Notes under the pieces: generated by a model | Seen by the model: only the letters and a program-made list of their open reading frames with translations | Databases searched by the model: none | Told to the model about the DNA's origin: nothing | Program-made: the position numbers and the translations under genes | Origin: Thermodesulfovibrionales bacterium | Lineage (GTDB): Bacteria > Nitrospirota > Thermodesulfovibrionia > Thermodesulfovibrionales > UBA9159 | Length of the DNA stretch: 47,261 nucleotides | Assembly: GCA_035686305.1 (NCBI GenBank) | Contig: DASRZP010000037.1 | Span: forward strand, 1 to 47,261 | Direction of reading: 5' to 3' | In this document: positions 35,711 to 44,675 of the stretch, one piece after another | Layout: each line of letters starts with the position of its first letter | Numbering within the stretch: position 1 is the first letter of the stretch

Positions 35711-36541
35711 CTATACGCTCGATGCGGACAGGAGATTCCCGATGAAGAACTGCAGCGTCCCCTTCACCTTGCTGCGGGGATCGAGAATCTTTGATGCAAT
35801 CTCCGTAACCTGCAGTGATGCAGGGCCGTCGGGATAGACATCAACAAAGGCTTTCTGGGAGCTCACTGCTTTCCGCACCGTTTCGTCAAAGGGGATATAC
35901 CCAAGATAGTTCAGAGAAATATTGAGGAATTTTTCTGCGGCAAGGGAGAGTCTCCTGAAGACTTCCATCGCCTCCCCGGAGTTCCTCACAGAATTGACAA
36001 GGATATTGAACTCCTTCTCCTGGTACCTCGTGAAGAGCACCTTCATGAGGGCATAGGCATCGGTGATTGCTGTTGGTTCGGGAGACGCCACGATAATGAT
36101 CTCCTGTGCCGCTATGCAGAAGAAGGCCACGTTCTCCGAAATGCCTGCCGCCGTATCAATAAGAAGGACATCCACATTCTCTTCGTACCTGTCGAAGGCC
36201 TCCAGAATCCTCAGTCTCTGAAATTCATCAAGGGACGTAAGCTCCTGTACCCCCGAGCTGGCGGGGAGGATCTTTATCCCGTGAGGACCCTCGACGACAA
36301 CGTCCCTGAGCCCCATCTCTCCGCTCAGGAGGTTCTGGATGTTCTGTCTCGGCGCCAGATGAAGGAGGACATCAATGTTGCTGAGGCCAAGGTCGCCATC
36401 AAGGATCATCACATCTTTACCGAGCCTTTTGACCGCTATGGCAAGGTTCGCCACAACATTCGTCTTCCCCACACCTCCTTTTCCGCTTGCCACGGCTATG
36501 GTCTTGACATGTTTCCTCTTGTCAGATTTTTTTTTCAGCAT
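35711..36541 (-). CDS. flhG: FlhG/YlxH MinD-like ATPase (flagellar number regulator)
   Basis: This 276-residue deviant Walker A ATPase (SGKGGVGKT at 19-27) has ILDGDLGLSNIDVLL and DTAAGIS. FlhG limits flagellar number, acts as activating partner of the FlhF GTPase and helps assemble the FliM/FliN C-ring in bacteria with polar flagella. It overlaps flhF by 7 bases; GGGGAG precedes the ATG. Codons 3-5 contain a run of nine A, a possible slippage site. The protein ends with a short FIGNLLSASSV tail rather than a membrane-targeting helix as in MinD. Confidence 0.92.
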   Translation of the reverse strand: MLKKKSDKRKHVKTIAVASGKGGVGKTNVVANLAIAVKRLGKDVMILDGDLGLSNIDVLLHLAPRQNIQNLLSGEMGLRDVVVEGPHGIKILPASSGVQELTSLDEFQRLRILEAFDRYEENVDVLLIDTAAGISENVAFFCIAAQEIIIVASPEPTAITDAYALMKVLFTRYQEKEFNILVNSVRNSGEAMEVFRRLSLAAEKFLNISLNYLGYIPFDETVRKAVSSQKAFVDVYPDGPASLQVTEIASKILDPRSKVKGTLQFFIGNLLSASSV

Positions 36542-37656
36542 CGAAAACTCCCCTTCGTCAGTATGAGGTTTGCAAGGCTCTGGTGATTCGTAAACTCAAG
36601 GTCGTCCGGTACGGTCTGTCCCGTCGTGATATAGGCAACCGGCTTCTGGTAAGTGAGCATGAGGTTGTAGAGTGAGCCGAATCTCACGGCCTCGTCGACT
36701 TTTGTGAAGGCGATGGAATCGATCGGCAATCTTCGGTATGATCGGTAAGCCTCTATCATGAATGCATCGTCTGCGCTGGCACTCATGAGGAGATGAAGCT
36801 CCAGGGGAAACTCTGACGACGGCTCCTCGCCGGATGATACCGAAAAGGTTTCGAGGATTCCGTCTATGTATGCTTCTTCCCGGGGATTTCTTCCCGTGGT
36901 ATCGATAAAGACGATATCCCTGGTCTTGGAGAAATTGTGGAGACTTCTCCTCAGTTCCGCGACACTCGAGGCCACGGCCAGGGGGATTCCCATGATCCTC
37001 GTATAGATCCTCATCTGTTCGACAGCTCCGATCCTGTAAGTGTCGAGGTTGATGACGGCGACCCTCCTGCCCTCTTTGAGAGCCCTAGCCGAGAGCTTCG
37101 CTATGGTCGTCGTCTTCCCAACTCCCGTCGGTCCGATGAGCATGACAGCCCTTCTGCTGTTCGTTCGTTCCTTCACCCTGATGTCTTCCGATATCAATGA
37201 AGCGATGTCGTTTACGTCCCTTGCCTTGTCGCAGAGACGCAGTGCAAACTCATCCCGCACCGATCTCTCCCTGAGGAAGTTCATCACCATCCTCTTTCTT
37301 ACCGGCAGCGCTATCTCATAACCGGTATTCCTCATCCCCTCGATGGCGCCACGGAGTTTCACAATCTCATCCTTTATTTCGTTGGTCATGATGTTCACAG
37401 GTCGGGGGGTATCAAGAGAGGGAGAGGAGTTGAGCGCCTTCCTATATATGATATCTCCATCTTGTCTCCGGCTTCCCTCCTCCGGCCTTTGCTGCAGACC
37501 GGGGCTGTCATAGTCAACGGCAGCCGTGACCTCGACAGAGGGCCTGATACCTTTCTTTTCTTCCGTGGAGAGGATGATCGCGTCCTCGCTCAGCTCTTTC
37601 TTTATGAGCTCCAGGGCCTCACTGAAACTCTTCGCTCTAAATTTCTTAATCTTCAT
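36535..37656 (-). CDS. flhF: Flagellar biosynthesis SRP-like GTPase FlhF
   Basis: This 373-residue protein is the third SRP-type GTPase and marks the site of flagellar assembly. The N-terminal basic region (1-90) begins MKIKKFRAKSFSEALELIKKEL, the family start. The N domain spans about 91-165. The G domain has G1 GPTGVGKTTT (175-184), DTYRIGAVEQ (205-214), DTTGR (252-256) and TKVDEAVRFG (late G domain). It overlaps flhA by 11 bases and flhG by 7, so flhA-flhF-flhG are translationally linked. Confidence 0.95.
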   Translation of the reverse strand: MKIKKFRAKSFSEALELIKKELSEDAIILSTEEKKGIRPSVEVTAAVDYDSPGLQQRPEEGSRRQDGDIIYRKALNSSPSLDTPRPVNIMTNEIKDEIVKLRGAIEGMRNTGYEIALPVRKRMVMNFLRERSVRDEFALRLCDKARDVNDIASLISEDIRVKERTNSRRAVMLIGPTGVGKTTTIAKLSARALKEGRRVAVINLDTYRIGAVEQMRIYTRIMGIPLAVASSVAELRRSLHNFSKTRDIVFIDTTGRNPREEAYIDGILETFSVSSGEEPSSEFPLELHLLMSASADDAFMIEAYRSYRRLPIDSIAFTKVDEAVRFGSLYNLMLTYQKPVAYITTGQTVPDDLEFTNHQSLANLILTKGSFRC

Positions 37657-39679
37657 ATCTCACTACCCCTGTTGTATAGAGTTTTGCCGATGGAGCTATT
37701 TCAGCATTCGAAAGGATGACAGCCGACGGGAGGAACCTCTCGGTGATCTTCCTGAGAAATCTCCTTACCTGTGATGAACAGAGGATTAACGGCTGCACGC
37801 CCTTGAAGGTGTCGGACGTGATCGCCTTCTCGATAGCGCGTATGAGCCTGCTCACTATGTCTGGGCTTATCGCACCTCCCGTCTCCATTGCCTGAGACAG
37901 GGTCATCTCGAATCTTGGGTCCAGTGTCAGCACATGGATGCCTCCGTCAGAGACCATATACTGCTTTGTAATGAACCGTGCCAATGCCTGCCTCACAACT
38001 TCCGTCAGCATCTCGATATCCTTGGTTGAAGGAGCGTAATCAAGGAGTGTCTCGAGGATCGTGACCAAATCGTTGATCGGCACCCGCTCCTTGAGAAGAT
38101 TCTGGAGCACCCTCTGTATCCCGCCCAGTGTCATCTGTGAAGGCACGAGTTCGTCAACGATCTTCGGATAGCTCTTCGCTACGTTGTCGAGGAGGCCCTG
38201 CACCTCTGTCCGGGTGAGAAGTTCCCAGGCATGGTTCTTTATAAGCTCCGTGAGATGCGTTGCAATCACTGTCGCCGGGTCCACAACCATATACCCCCTC
38301 GACTGGGCCTTCTCAACGTCGGCCTCACTGATCCAGTATGCAGGCAATCCGAAGGCGGGCTCCTTTGTCGGGATACCGTCCAGCTTTTCCGACTCACCCG
38401 AAGAGACGGCCAGATATTGGCCCATAACGATCTCACCCCTCCCGACCTCGATTCCCCGTATGAGGAAACTGTATTCATGGGGCCTGAGCTGAAGGTTGTC
38501 CTTGATATGGATGGAAGGGACAACGAACCCAAGTTCGGCGGCTAGCTGCCTTCTCATTCCCTTTACCCTGCTGAGGAGATCCGCCCTGCCTGACTCAACA
38601 AGCGGTATGAGACCGTACCCTATCTCAAAGGCGAGGGGGTCTATCTCCATGAAGGTCTCGATCGCAGGTTCAGCAGGCGCCGCGGCAACGGCTTCTTCCT
38701 TCACCGCCTCTGGTGGCTGCTTGGAAAATACATAGGCAAGGGCGCCGGATGCCGCTGAGAGGAGGAAGAAGGGAAAATGGGGAAGACCCGGCACAAGGCC
38801 GAGGACGACCATCACGCCGGAAGCGGTGCCGAGGGCCTTTGGATTAACAAGCATCTGGGAGGTTATATCCTTCCCGAGGTCTTTCTCGGTTCCGGCCCGG
38901 GTAACGACAATGCCGGCCGCCGTCGAGATGAGGAGGGCAGGCATCTGTGCTACGAGACCCTCACCGATGGTCAATATGGTATAGGTCTTTGCGGCTTCTG
39001 CGATGGGCATTCCCCTCTGGAGCGTCCCTATGATAAAACCGCCGAGAATATTGATCGCTGTTATGATCAGTCCTGCTATGGCATCGCCCCTGACAAACTT
39101 GCTGGAACCGTCCATTGCTCCGTAGAAATCGGACTCCTGTGAAACGACTGCACGCCTTCGCCGCGCCTCTGCATCATCGATAAGGCCAGCATTGAGGTCG
39201 GCGTCAATTGCCATCTGTTTGCCCGGCATACCGTCGAGGGTAAAGCGGGCCGCCACCTCGGCAATCCTTCCCGACCCTTTCGTGATGACGACGAAGTTGA
39301 TGACGACGAGGATGAGAAATACTGTGAAGCCGACTGCGTAGTTTCCGCCGACAACAAAATTGCCGAAGGACTGTATGACGTGCCCGGCCGCATCGATTCC
39401 CTCATTCCCCTTCAGGAGTATGAGCCTCGTGGATGCGATATTCAGTGCGAGCCGGTAGAGGGTCGTTATGAGCAGGACCGAAGGGAATACCGAGAAGTCG
39501 AGGGGCTTCTTGATATAGATGCCTGTCACGAGGATAACGATCGAGAGGGATATGGAGAGGGACAGAAGGATATCGAGAATAAAGGGAGGGATCGGGAGCA
39601 TCATGACGCCCAAAATGGCCACAACACTGATGGCTACGATAACATCCCCCCTCTTCTGGATGAAGTGAAGAAGATCCAT
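37646..39679 (-). CDS. flhA: Flagellar type III export apparatus protein FlhA
   Basis: This 677-residue export gate protein has an N-terminal part (1-320) with about eight membrane helices. The FHIPEP-family cytoplasmic loop includes ARFTLDGMPGKQMAIDADLN. The C-terminal cytoplasmic domain (about 340-677) forms the nonameric ring that docks chaperone-substrate complexes and carries IHIKDNLQLRPHEYSFLIRG. Its length is typical (about 690). The start codon directly follows the flhB stop. Confidence 0.96.
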   Translation of the reverse strand: MDLLHFIQKRGDVIVAISVVAILGVMMLPIPPFILDILLSLSISLSIVILVTGIYIKKPLDFSVFPSVLLITTLYRLALNIASTRLILLKGNEGIDAAGHVIQSFGNFVVGGNYAVGFTVFLILVVINFVVITKGSGRIAEVAARFTLDGMPGKQMAIDADLNAGLIDDAEARRRRAVVSQESDFYGAMDGSSKFVRGDAIAGLIITAINILGGFIIGTLQRGMPIAEAAKTYTILTIGEGLVAQMPALLISTAAGIVVTRAGTEKDLGKDITSQMLVNPKALGTASGVMVVLGLVPGLPHFPFFLLSAASGALAYVFSKQPPEAVKEEAVAAAPAEPAIETFMEIDPLAFEIGYGLIPLVESGRADLLSRVKGMRRQLAAELGFVVPSIHIKDNLQLRPHEYSFLIRGIEVGRGEIVMGQYLAVSSGESEKLDGIPTKEPAFGLPAYWISEADVEKAQSRGYMVVDPATVIATHLTELIKNHAWELLTRTEVQGLLDNVAKSYPKIVDELVPSQMTLGGIQRVLQNLLKERVPINDLVTILETLLDYAPSTKDIEMLTEVVRQALARFITKQYMVSDGGIHVLTLDPRFEMTLSQAMETGGAISPDIVSRLIRAIEKAITSDTFKGVQPLILCSSQVRRFLRKITERFLPSAVILSNAEIAPSAKLYTTGVVRYED

Positions 39680-40714
39680 TTACGCCGCTCCTCTCAACTT
39701 ATAGACATAGGCCAGGATCTTTGCCACCGCCTTGTAGAGTTCCTCAGGGATAAGTGAGTTGATGTCGAGTTTATAGAGGGCCCGTGCCAGGGGCTTGTCT
39801 TCCACGAGCGGTACGCCGTGTTTTCTTGCCGTCTCTCTCATCTTCTCTGCTATGATTCCGGCCCCCTTCGCAACGATCTTCGGCGCCGACATCTCATCAT
39901 TTTTGTAGCTCAGGGCAACAGCCAGATGCGTAGGGTTTGTAATGACCACCGTGGCCTTGGGCACCTCCTGCATCATGCGCCTCCTCGCCATCTCTCTCTG
40001 GAGGCTCCGTATCCTTGACTTGATATGGGGGTCTCCTTCGGACTCCTTAAACTCTTCCCTGATCTCTTCCTTTGTCATTCGCAGGGAACGCTCATGCTTC
40101 CACCGCTGATAGATATAATCGGCGAGGGCGATGACAAGGAACGTCATAAAGATCGAGAGGACCGATTTGGATATGAGGTTGGCGGCGACCTTCCGTATTT
40201 CCGTCAGGTCCATGGCCGCCGTCAACGGGACGATGACGATCGCCTTCTTGACGAGGAAATAGGAAACGACTCCACCGACCGCAAGTTTCAGAAGGCTCTT
40301 GACAAACTCCCCGAGGCCGGAGATTGAAAAGAGTCTCCGGAATCCCGCAATGGGACTGATCTTGTCGAGCTCCAGTGCAGGCGCCTTGAAGACGATGCCG
40401 CCCTGGGCGAAACCGGCGGCAAGGGCAAGGGTAAAGCTCATACCGAGGATAGGCATGAGGAGAAGAAAGAGTTCAGACGCCGCTGATTTCATGACCGCCA
40501 AAGGCTCCCTGCCGCACTGAAGCCCGAGGAGTCTTCCCATGAGTTCGGAAACGCGCGTCACGAAAGAATCTCCCGCAAAGTAAAAGAGAAGTATGGTTCC
40601 TGCCGCACCGGCCATGGTTGTGAGCTCACGGCTCCTGGCAACCTGTCCCTTTTCCCTGGCCTTTTCACGCCTTCGAGGCGTCGCTTGTTCAGTTCTCTCT
40701 TCGAGTTCAGCCAT
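39680..40714 (-). CDS. flhB: Flagellar type III export switch protein FlhB
   Basis: This 344-residue protein has a charged N-terminus (EERTEQATPRRREKAREKGQV), four membrane helices (about 35-205) and a cytoplasmic domain with the self-cleaving NPTH motif at 260-263. FlhB switches export from rod/hook to filament substrates. The short C-terminal tail ends soon after the SLIPEELYKAVAKILAYVYKL helix. It follows fliR by 2 bases and abuts flhA. Confidence 0.95.
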   Translation of the reverse strand: MAELEERTEQATPRRREKAREKGQVARSRELTTMAGAAGTILLFYFAGDSFVTRVSELMGRLLGLQCGREPLAVMKSAASELFLLLMPILGMSFTLALAAGFAQGGIVFKAPALELDKISPIAGFRRLFSISGLGEFVKSLLKLAVGGVVSYFLVKKAIVIVPLTAAMDLTEIRKVAANLISKSVLSIFMTFLVIALADYIYQRWKHERSLRMTKEEIREEFKESEGDPHIKSRIRSLQREMARRRMMQEVPKATVVITNPTHLAVALSYKNDEMSAPKIVAKGAGIIAEKMRETARKHGVPLVEDKPLARALYKLDINSLIPEELYKAVAKILAYVYKLRGAA

Positions 40715-40716
40715 AC

Positions 40717-41478
40717 CTAGCCCTTTGCCATCCCGATGATCCTGACCATTTCGTTCTCGATATCACTGAAGAAAGTCCCGCTCACCTGGGCGAAGACAGG
40801 GAGTCCGAGGATCATTACCGTAAACCCCACAACGACATAGACGGGAAAGCCGACAAAGAAGACGTTCATCTGGGGAGCTGCCTTGGACAAAAACCCGAGA
40901 AGGAGGTTTGTGAGGACCATGATGATCACAACGGGTGCGCTCAGTTTCATGGCGACCATGAAGATCCTGCCGGTTATTGCGATTGCCTCAGGAGCGAGGT
41001 TTCTCACCTCAATTGATCCCACGGGCGCTAATTCGTAGCTTCTCACAAAGATATAGATGAGGTCATGATGGGCGTCCATGGCGAGAAAGATGAGCATGGC
41101 AAGAATCCCATAGATGCTCGATACGGCGGTAGACTGGCCCATCTCAGGGTCAAAGCTCGTAGCGATTGACAGCCCCATGGCATTGCTCATGAGGTGACCG
41201 GCCATCTCTATTCCAAAAAATACAAACCTTGCTGCGAGCCCCAGGAGCAGGCCAAAGACGATCTCACGCATAACAAGGAAAGGTACCGCACCCTGGTGGA
41301 CGTCAAATTTCACGACTGGGGTAAGGACAACCGACAAAGCCACGATGAATCCGATCTTGAACTGGGCGGGCATGTTCTGGTTGCCGAAAAAGGGCAGGAG
41401 CATGAGGACAAGAGAGGCCCTCAGGAAGATGAAGAGGAACTTTGCCAGATAGGGTGAAACTATGTCGATGGCATTCAT
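40717..41478 (-). CDS. fliR: Flagellar export apparatus protein FliR
   Basis: This 253-residue, six-helix membrane protein of the export gate forms a helical complex with FliP and FliQ. Family features are the LPFFGNQNMPAQFKIG segment near 27-42, a GSIEVRN-type loop and a C-terminal LGLPVFAQVSGTFFSDIENEM. The ATG at 41478 has GGAGG upstream. It lies between fliQ and flhB, as in most flagellar operons. Confidence 0.93.
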   Translation of the reverse strand: MNAIDIVSPYLAKFLFIFLRASLVLMLLPFFGNQNMPAQFKIGFIVALSVVLTPVVKFDVHQGAVPFLVMREIVFGLLLGLAARFVFFGIEMAGHLMSNAMGLSIATSFDPEMGQSTAVSSIYGILAMLIFLAMDAHHDLIYIFVRSYELAPVGSIEVRNLAPEAIAITGRIFMVAMKLSAPVVIIMVLTNLLLGFLSKAAPQMNVFFVGFPVYVVVGFTVMILGLPVFAQVSGTFFSDIENEMVRIIGMAKG

Positions 41479-41515
41479 AGGTCGCGGCCTCCTCGTCTCC
41501 CTGCGTGACGGTTCT

Positions 41516-41785
41516 TCATCGTATGAGCACCGGTATCTTTTCTATGAGGTTCGTTGTGAAGGCCGTCAAGACCCTCGCGATCCATGGGAAGAAGACAAAG
41601 AGACAGATAAAGACCGCAACAATCTTCGGGACAAAGGTGAGGGTGAATTCCTGGATCTGTGTCACTGCCTGGAAGAGACTGACTACGAGTCCCACAAAAA
41701 GACTGACGAGAAGGATAGGCCCCGAGGCAAGGAGTATCGTCTTGAATACCTCGGCAGAGAGCGATTTTACGACATCCACGGTCAT
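41516..41785 (-). CDS. fliQ: Flagellar export apparatus protein FliQ
   Basis: This 89-residue protein has two membrane helices (about 15-38 and 50-72). The family stretch [22 protein letters not shown] is present across the loop and helix 2 start. The start is ATG 41785, 6 bases after AAGGAG and in ATGA overlap with the fliP stop; the open frame reaches 41824 but that start lies inside fliP. Four copies of FliQ wrap around the FliP-FliR core. Confidence 0.93.
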   Translation of the reverse strand: MTVDVVKSLSAEVFKTILLASGPILLVSLFVGLVVSLFQAVTQIQEFTLTFVPKIVAVFICLFVFFPWIARVLTAFTTNLIEKIPVLIR

Positions 41786-42414
41786 AGAAAACTCCTTACG
41801 ACTGAATTGATGACAAGGTTCCATCCGTCGACGAGCACAAAGAGGAGCAGTTTGAAGGGGAGTGATATGAGGACCGGGGGAAGCATCATCATGCCCATCG
41901 AAAGGAGTATGCTCGAAACGACGATATCGATGATGAGAAAGGGGATAAAGATGAGAAAGCCGATCTCAAAGGCGGTCTTCAGCTCGCTTATGGCAAAGGC
42001 CGGGACAACGACCCGGATAGGCAGTTCTTCAGACTTCGAAGGCGCCTTTTCCTTTGCAAGGTTCAGAAAGAGGGCGATGTCTTTCTGTCTTGTCTGTCTC
42101 AGCATGAAGCTCTTGATCGGCGGCTCTGCCTTCTTGAGGGCCTCCTGGATCGTTATCTGTTTGTCCATATAGGGACTTATCGAATCCTTCGTGATGGCGT
42201 CGAGCGTGGGGGACATGATGAAGAGGGTTAAGAATATCGCGAGACCGATAATAACCTGGTTCGGTGGTATCTGTTGGCCGCCGATGGCCTGACGGAGAAA
42301 GGAGAGCACGACGACTACTCGTGTGAAGGATGTGAACATCACAAGCACGGCGGGCAGCAGGGACAAGAAACTGACGAGAAAGAAGACTTCGACAGCAGGA
42401 TCAGTTATTTTCAT
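41782..42414 (-). CDS. fliP: Flagellar export apparatus protein FliP
   Basis: This 210-residue core export-gate protein (five copies in the gate) has the signatures [17 protein letters not shown] (about 26-42), [18 protein letters not shown] and the C-terminal [22 protein letters not shown] plus [20 protein letters not shown]. It is about 35 residues shorter than E. coli FliP because it lacks the cleavable signal peptide and starts just before the first membrane helix. AGGAG 7 bases before ATG 42414 supports this start. It overlaps fliO by 14 bases. Confidence 0.94.
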   Translation of the reverse strand: MKITDPAVEVFFLVSFLSLLPAVLVMFTSFTRVVVVLSFLRQAIGGQQIPPNQVIIGLAIFLTLFIMSPTLDAITKDSISPYMDKQITIQEALKKAEPPIKSFMLRQTRQKDIALFLNLAKEKAPSKSEELPIRVVVPAFAISELKTAFEIGFLIFIPFLIIDIVVSSILLSMGMMMLPPVLISLPFKLLLFVLVDGWNLVINSVVRSFL

Positions 42415-42721
42415 TGAGGTGCTCCTTGATGTTCCTCAATCGCTTGACCTTGTCGCTGATCTCCCTCACCGTGTCCGTCTCGATGTCGTTCTCGTCGAAG
42501 GCCTTCAAGAGCTTGATGTCTGACGTTGTCACGCCCACGAGGAGTATTTCCCTCCCGATCTTCATCGCCGCAATTCCCTTCCTCGGGCCGAAGGACTGGT
42601 AGGCGAGAACATTCATGAGTCCTGCTTTCCGCTGTCTTTTTCTCAGGAAAAAACCCATGAGAAAAATGAGCCCTACCACCGCTGCAAGGGCAGAGACCAT
42701 CTGAAGGTAGATCTCTGTCAT
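42401..42721 (-). CDS. fliO: Flagellar biosynthesis protein FliO
   Basis: This 106-residue protein has one N-terminal membrane helix (about 8-26) followed by basic residues (RKRQRK) and a small cytoplasmic domain with the FliO-like '[13 protein letters not shown]' strand. FliO helps the FliP ring form. The start overlaps the fliN stop as ATGA. Sequence conservation in this family is low; position between fliN and fliP supports the call. Confidence 0.88.
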   Translation of the reverse strand: MTEIYLQMVSALAAVVGLIFLMGFFLRKRQRKAGLMNVLAYQSFGPRKGIAAMKIGREILLVGVTTSDIKLLKAFDENDIETDTVREISDKVKRLRNIKEHLNENN

Positions 42722-43041
42722 TTCAGCTGCTTGAGCCTTTCCGTCGGGCTGACAATGTCCGTGAGCCTCACGCCGAACTTTTCGTTGACGACTACGACCT
42801 CGCCCCTCGCCACCAGTTTGTTGTTCACGAGGATCTCCATCGGCTCACCGGCAATCTTCTCGAGCTCCACAACAGACCCCTGACCGAGTTGGAGAAGATC
42901 CTTGATGAGCATCCTTGTCCTGCCCAATTCCACGGTTATTTCAAGAGGGATATCGAGAAGGAAATCTATGTCCCTCGAGGGCTGTCCCTTCCTTTCAGGG
43001 GTTAACTCTTCGAATTTCGCTTCCTCAGTTGCTTGGCTCAT
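42718..43041 (-). CDS. fliN: Flagellar motor switch protein FliN
   Basis: This 107-residue protein is mostly the SpoA (C-ring) domain, about 28-100: LLDIPLEITVELGRTRM, LGQGSVVELEKIAGEPMEI and NNKLVARGEVVVVNEKFGVRLTDIVSP. FliN forms the base of the switch complex with FliM. AAGGAGAG precedes ATG 43041. It lies 13 bases after fliM and overlaps fliO by 4. Confidence 0.95.
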   Translation of the reverse strand: MSQATEEAKFEELTPERKGQPSRDIDFLLDIPLEITVELGRTRMLIKDLLQLGQGSVVELEKIAGEPMEILVNNKLVARGEVVVVNEKFGVRLTDIVSPTERLKQLK

Positions 43042-43054
43042 AGCGCTCTCCTTT

Positions 43055-44023
43055 TCAGTGAATCTTTGTTATCTTTACGGCCTGGTTTCCCCTGCTGTTC
43101 CCCGGCACGCAGCTGAACTTCTCGATCTCCTCAACCCTCAGGGGAAGATTATCGGATACGCACTTGTCCAGACAGACTACGCTGCCCACTTCGAGCTTCA
43201 TCAACTCCTCCAGGGTGAGTTCGGTACTTCCCAGTTCTGCTGTGACTTCGACCTGGGAACCGAGGAGTATCTCTTTCAGCCGCGCGACCCATCTCTGGTC
43301 AGTCTCAAATTTTTCGTTCTGGATGCCGGAATAGAGTTTTTCCTTGATCGGTTCGATGAGCGAATAGGGAACGCAGAAGAAGAGTTTCCCGGTGAAGTTC
43401 TCGACTTCTATATTGATCTGAACTTTTATCACGATCTCGCTCGGCGTGACGATAGTGACGAACTGCGGGTTCATCTCTGAGCCCGCCTGTTCGGGGTTAA
43501 TAGGCACGAGAACAGACCAGGCATTCGCCATATCGGATAACCCCATGGTAACGACCTTCTTGATCACCCTCTGCTCTATCGAGGTGAATGATCTACCCTC
43601 TGATTTGACATGGAGCGCACCTTTACCCCCGAAGAAGAAATCCACAAAGGCGAATACAAGCGGTGCCTCGAGAACGAGGAGTGAGTATCCCTTGAGAGGC
43701 TCCATCTTGAAGATGTTGATGCTTGAGGGGAAGGGAATGGTCTTCATGAATTCGCCGAACTTTATGATCTCCACATTGTGGATAGCGACTTCAACATACC
43801 TCATGATGAGAGACGACACCGAATTTCTGAAAAACCGTGCAAACCGTTCGTTCGCAATCTCGAGACCCGGCATCCTTCCACGCACGATCCTTTCCTGGCT
43901 CGTCAGGTCGTAGGCCCTGGTACCCGATAGTATCTTTTCCTTGGCGCTCTCGGTGTCTATCTCACCCGACTGTACGCCCCTCAGTAGGGCATCGACTTCA
44001 TCCTGTGAAAGAATGTCGCTCAT
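43055..44023 (-). CDS. fliM: Flagellar motor switch protein FliM
   Basis: This 322-residue C-ring protein sets rotation direction. The N-terminal CheY-P-binding peptide is ILSQDEVDALLRGV (4-17). The middle CheC-like domain (about 45-230) and the C-terminal SpoA domain (about 250-315, with LGSTELTLEELMKLEVGSVVCLDK) follow. It starts in ATGA overlap with the fliL stop. Its length is typical. Confidence 0.95.
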   Translation of the reverse strand: MSDILSQDEVDALLRGVQSGEIDTESAKEKILSGTRAYDLTSQERIVRGRMPGLEIANERFARFFRNSVSSLIMRYVEVAIHNVEIIKFGEFMKTIPFPSSINIFKMEPLKGYSLLVLEAPLVFAFVDFFFGGKGALHVKSEGRSFTSIEQRVIKKVVTMGLSDMANAWSVLVPINPEQAGSEMNPQFVTIVTPSEIVIKVQINIEVENFTGKLFFCVPYSLIEPIKEKLYSGIQNEKFETDQRWVARLKEILLGSQVEVTAELGSTELTLEELMKLEVGSVVCLDKCVSDNLPLRVEEIEKFSCVPGNSRGNQAVKITKIH

Positions 44024-44505
44024 TGCATCACAAATTCAGTGAAGTAGAGGTTCTTAAATACATCCTTGCCTACTGCCTGATTTGCCCTGAGAAGAAGTTC
44101 ATCCTTCAGCTGAAATTTGCCCTCGGGACTTGAGACTGCCTCAGAAGACTTGCTGCTCACGAGGGTGATGATTGCGTCCCGCATTTGGGGGACCTTGTCG
44201 GCAACCATCGGCTGGTACGAGACATTACTTAGTTCGAACTGCATCGAGACCTTGAGGAATCTCCCCTGCTCTGCAAGATTCAGGACAAAGGGGTCAAGGG
44301 AGACGAGGGCAGTCTTGGCATCCTTCTCTTCTGCCTTGTGTCCATCTCCTGACTTGGTCTTTGCGATGACCTGGGTATATGTTATGAAGCCTGCTGCAAG
44401 GACAAGGACAACTGCGCCTGCAATAAGGAAGAGCATCTTCTTGCTCTTCGCAGGCGCCTTTTCTTTCGTCTCTTCAGGATTAACTTCCCCCTTTTCGTCA
44501 GCCAT
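44020..44505 (-). CDS. fliL: Flagellar basal-body-associated protein FliL
   Basis: This 161-residue protein has a charged, Lys/Glu-rich cytoplasmic N-terminus, one membrane helix (about 24-44) and a periplasmic FliL domain with VSLDPFVLNLAEQGRFLKVS and the C-terminal VFKNLYFTEFVMQ. FliL supports stator function. AAGGAGG precedes the ATG. It is the first flagellar gene of the block; the 170 bases upstream show no strong promoter (only a weak TACTAT with poor -35), so transcription control of the operon is unclear. Confidence 0.93.
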   Translation of the reverse strand: MADEKGEVNPEETKEKAPAKSKKMLFLIAGAVVLVLAAGFITYTQVIAKTKSGDGHKAEEKDAKTALVSLDPFVLNLAEQGRFLKVSMQFELSNVSYQPMVADKVPQMRDAIITLVSSKSSEAVSSPEGKFQLKDELLLRANQAVGKDVFKNLYFTEFVMQ

Positions 44506-44675
44506 ATGACATCCTCCTTTTTCATGCCGGGATGAAGCCCGTCACTGCGGGAATATTCAAATAGTATGCCTGCAATAACATGTTGAAATATAAGGTGATT
44601 TGTTTTATCATTTCCGTCAAAAGAATGACTATGGTGATGTTTTGTTGGCCTTCAGATCAAGGTGCCGATAGAGGC

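Noticed and set aside
44655-44664. GCCGATAG on the + strand as a sigma-28 -10
   Set aside because: No TAAA 15 bases upstream and no + strand gene downstream.
44506-44675. Sigma-54 promoter for the fliL operon
   Set aside because: No GG-N10-GC pair with flanking consensus was found on the - strand; TTGCA occurs without the upstream GG.
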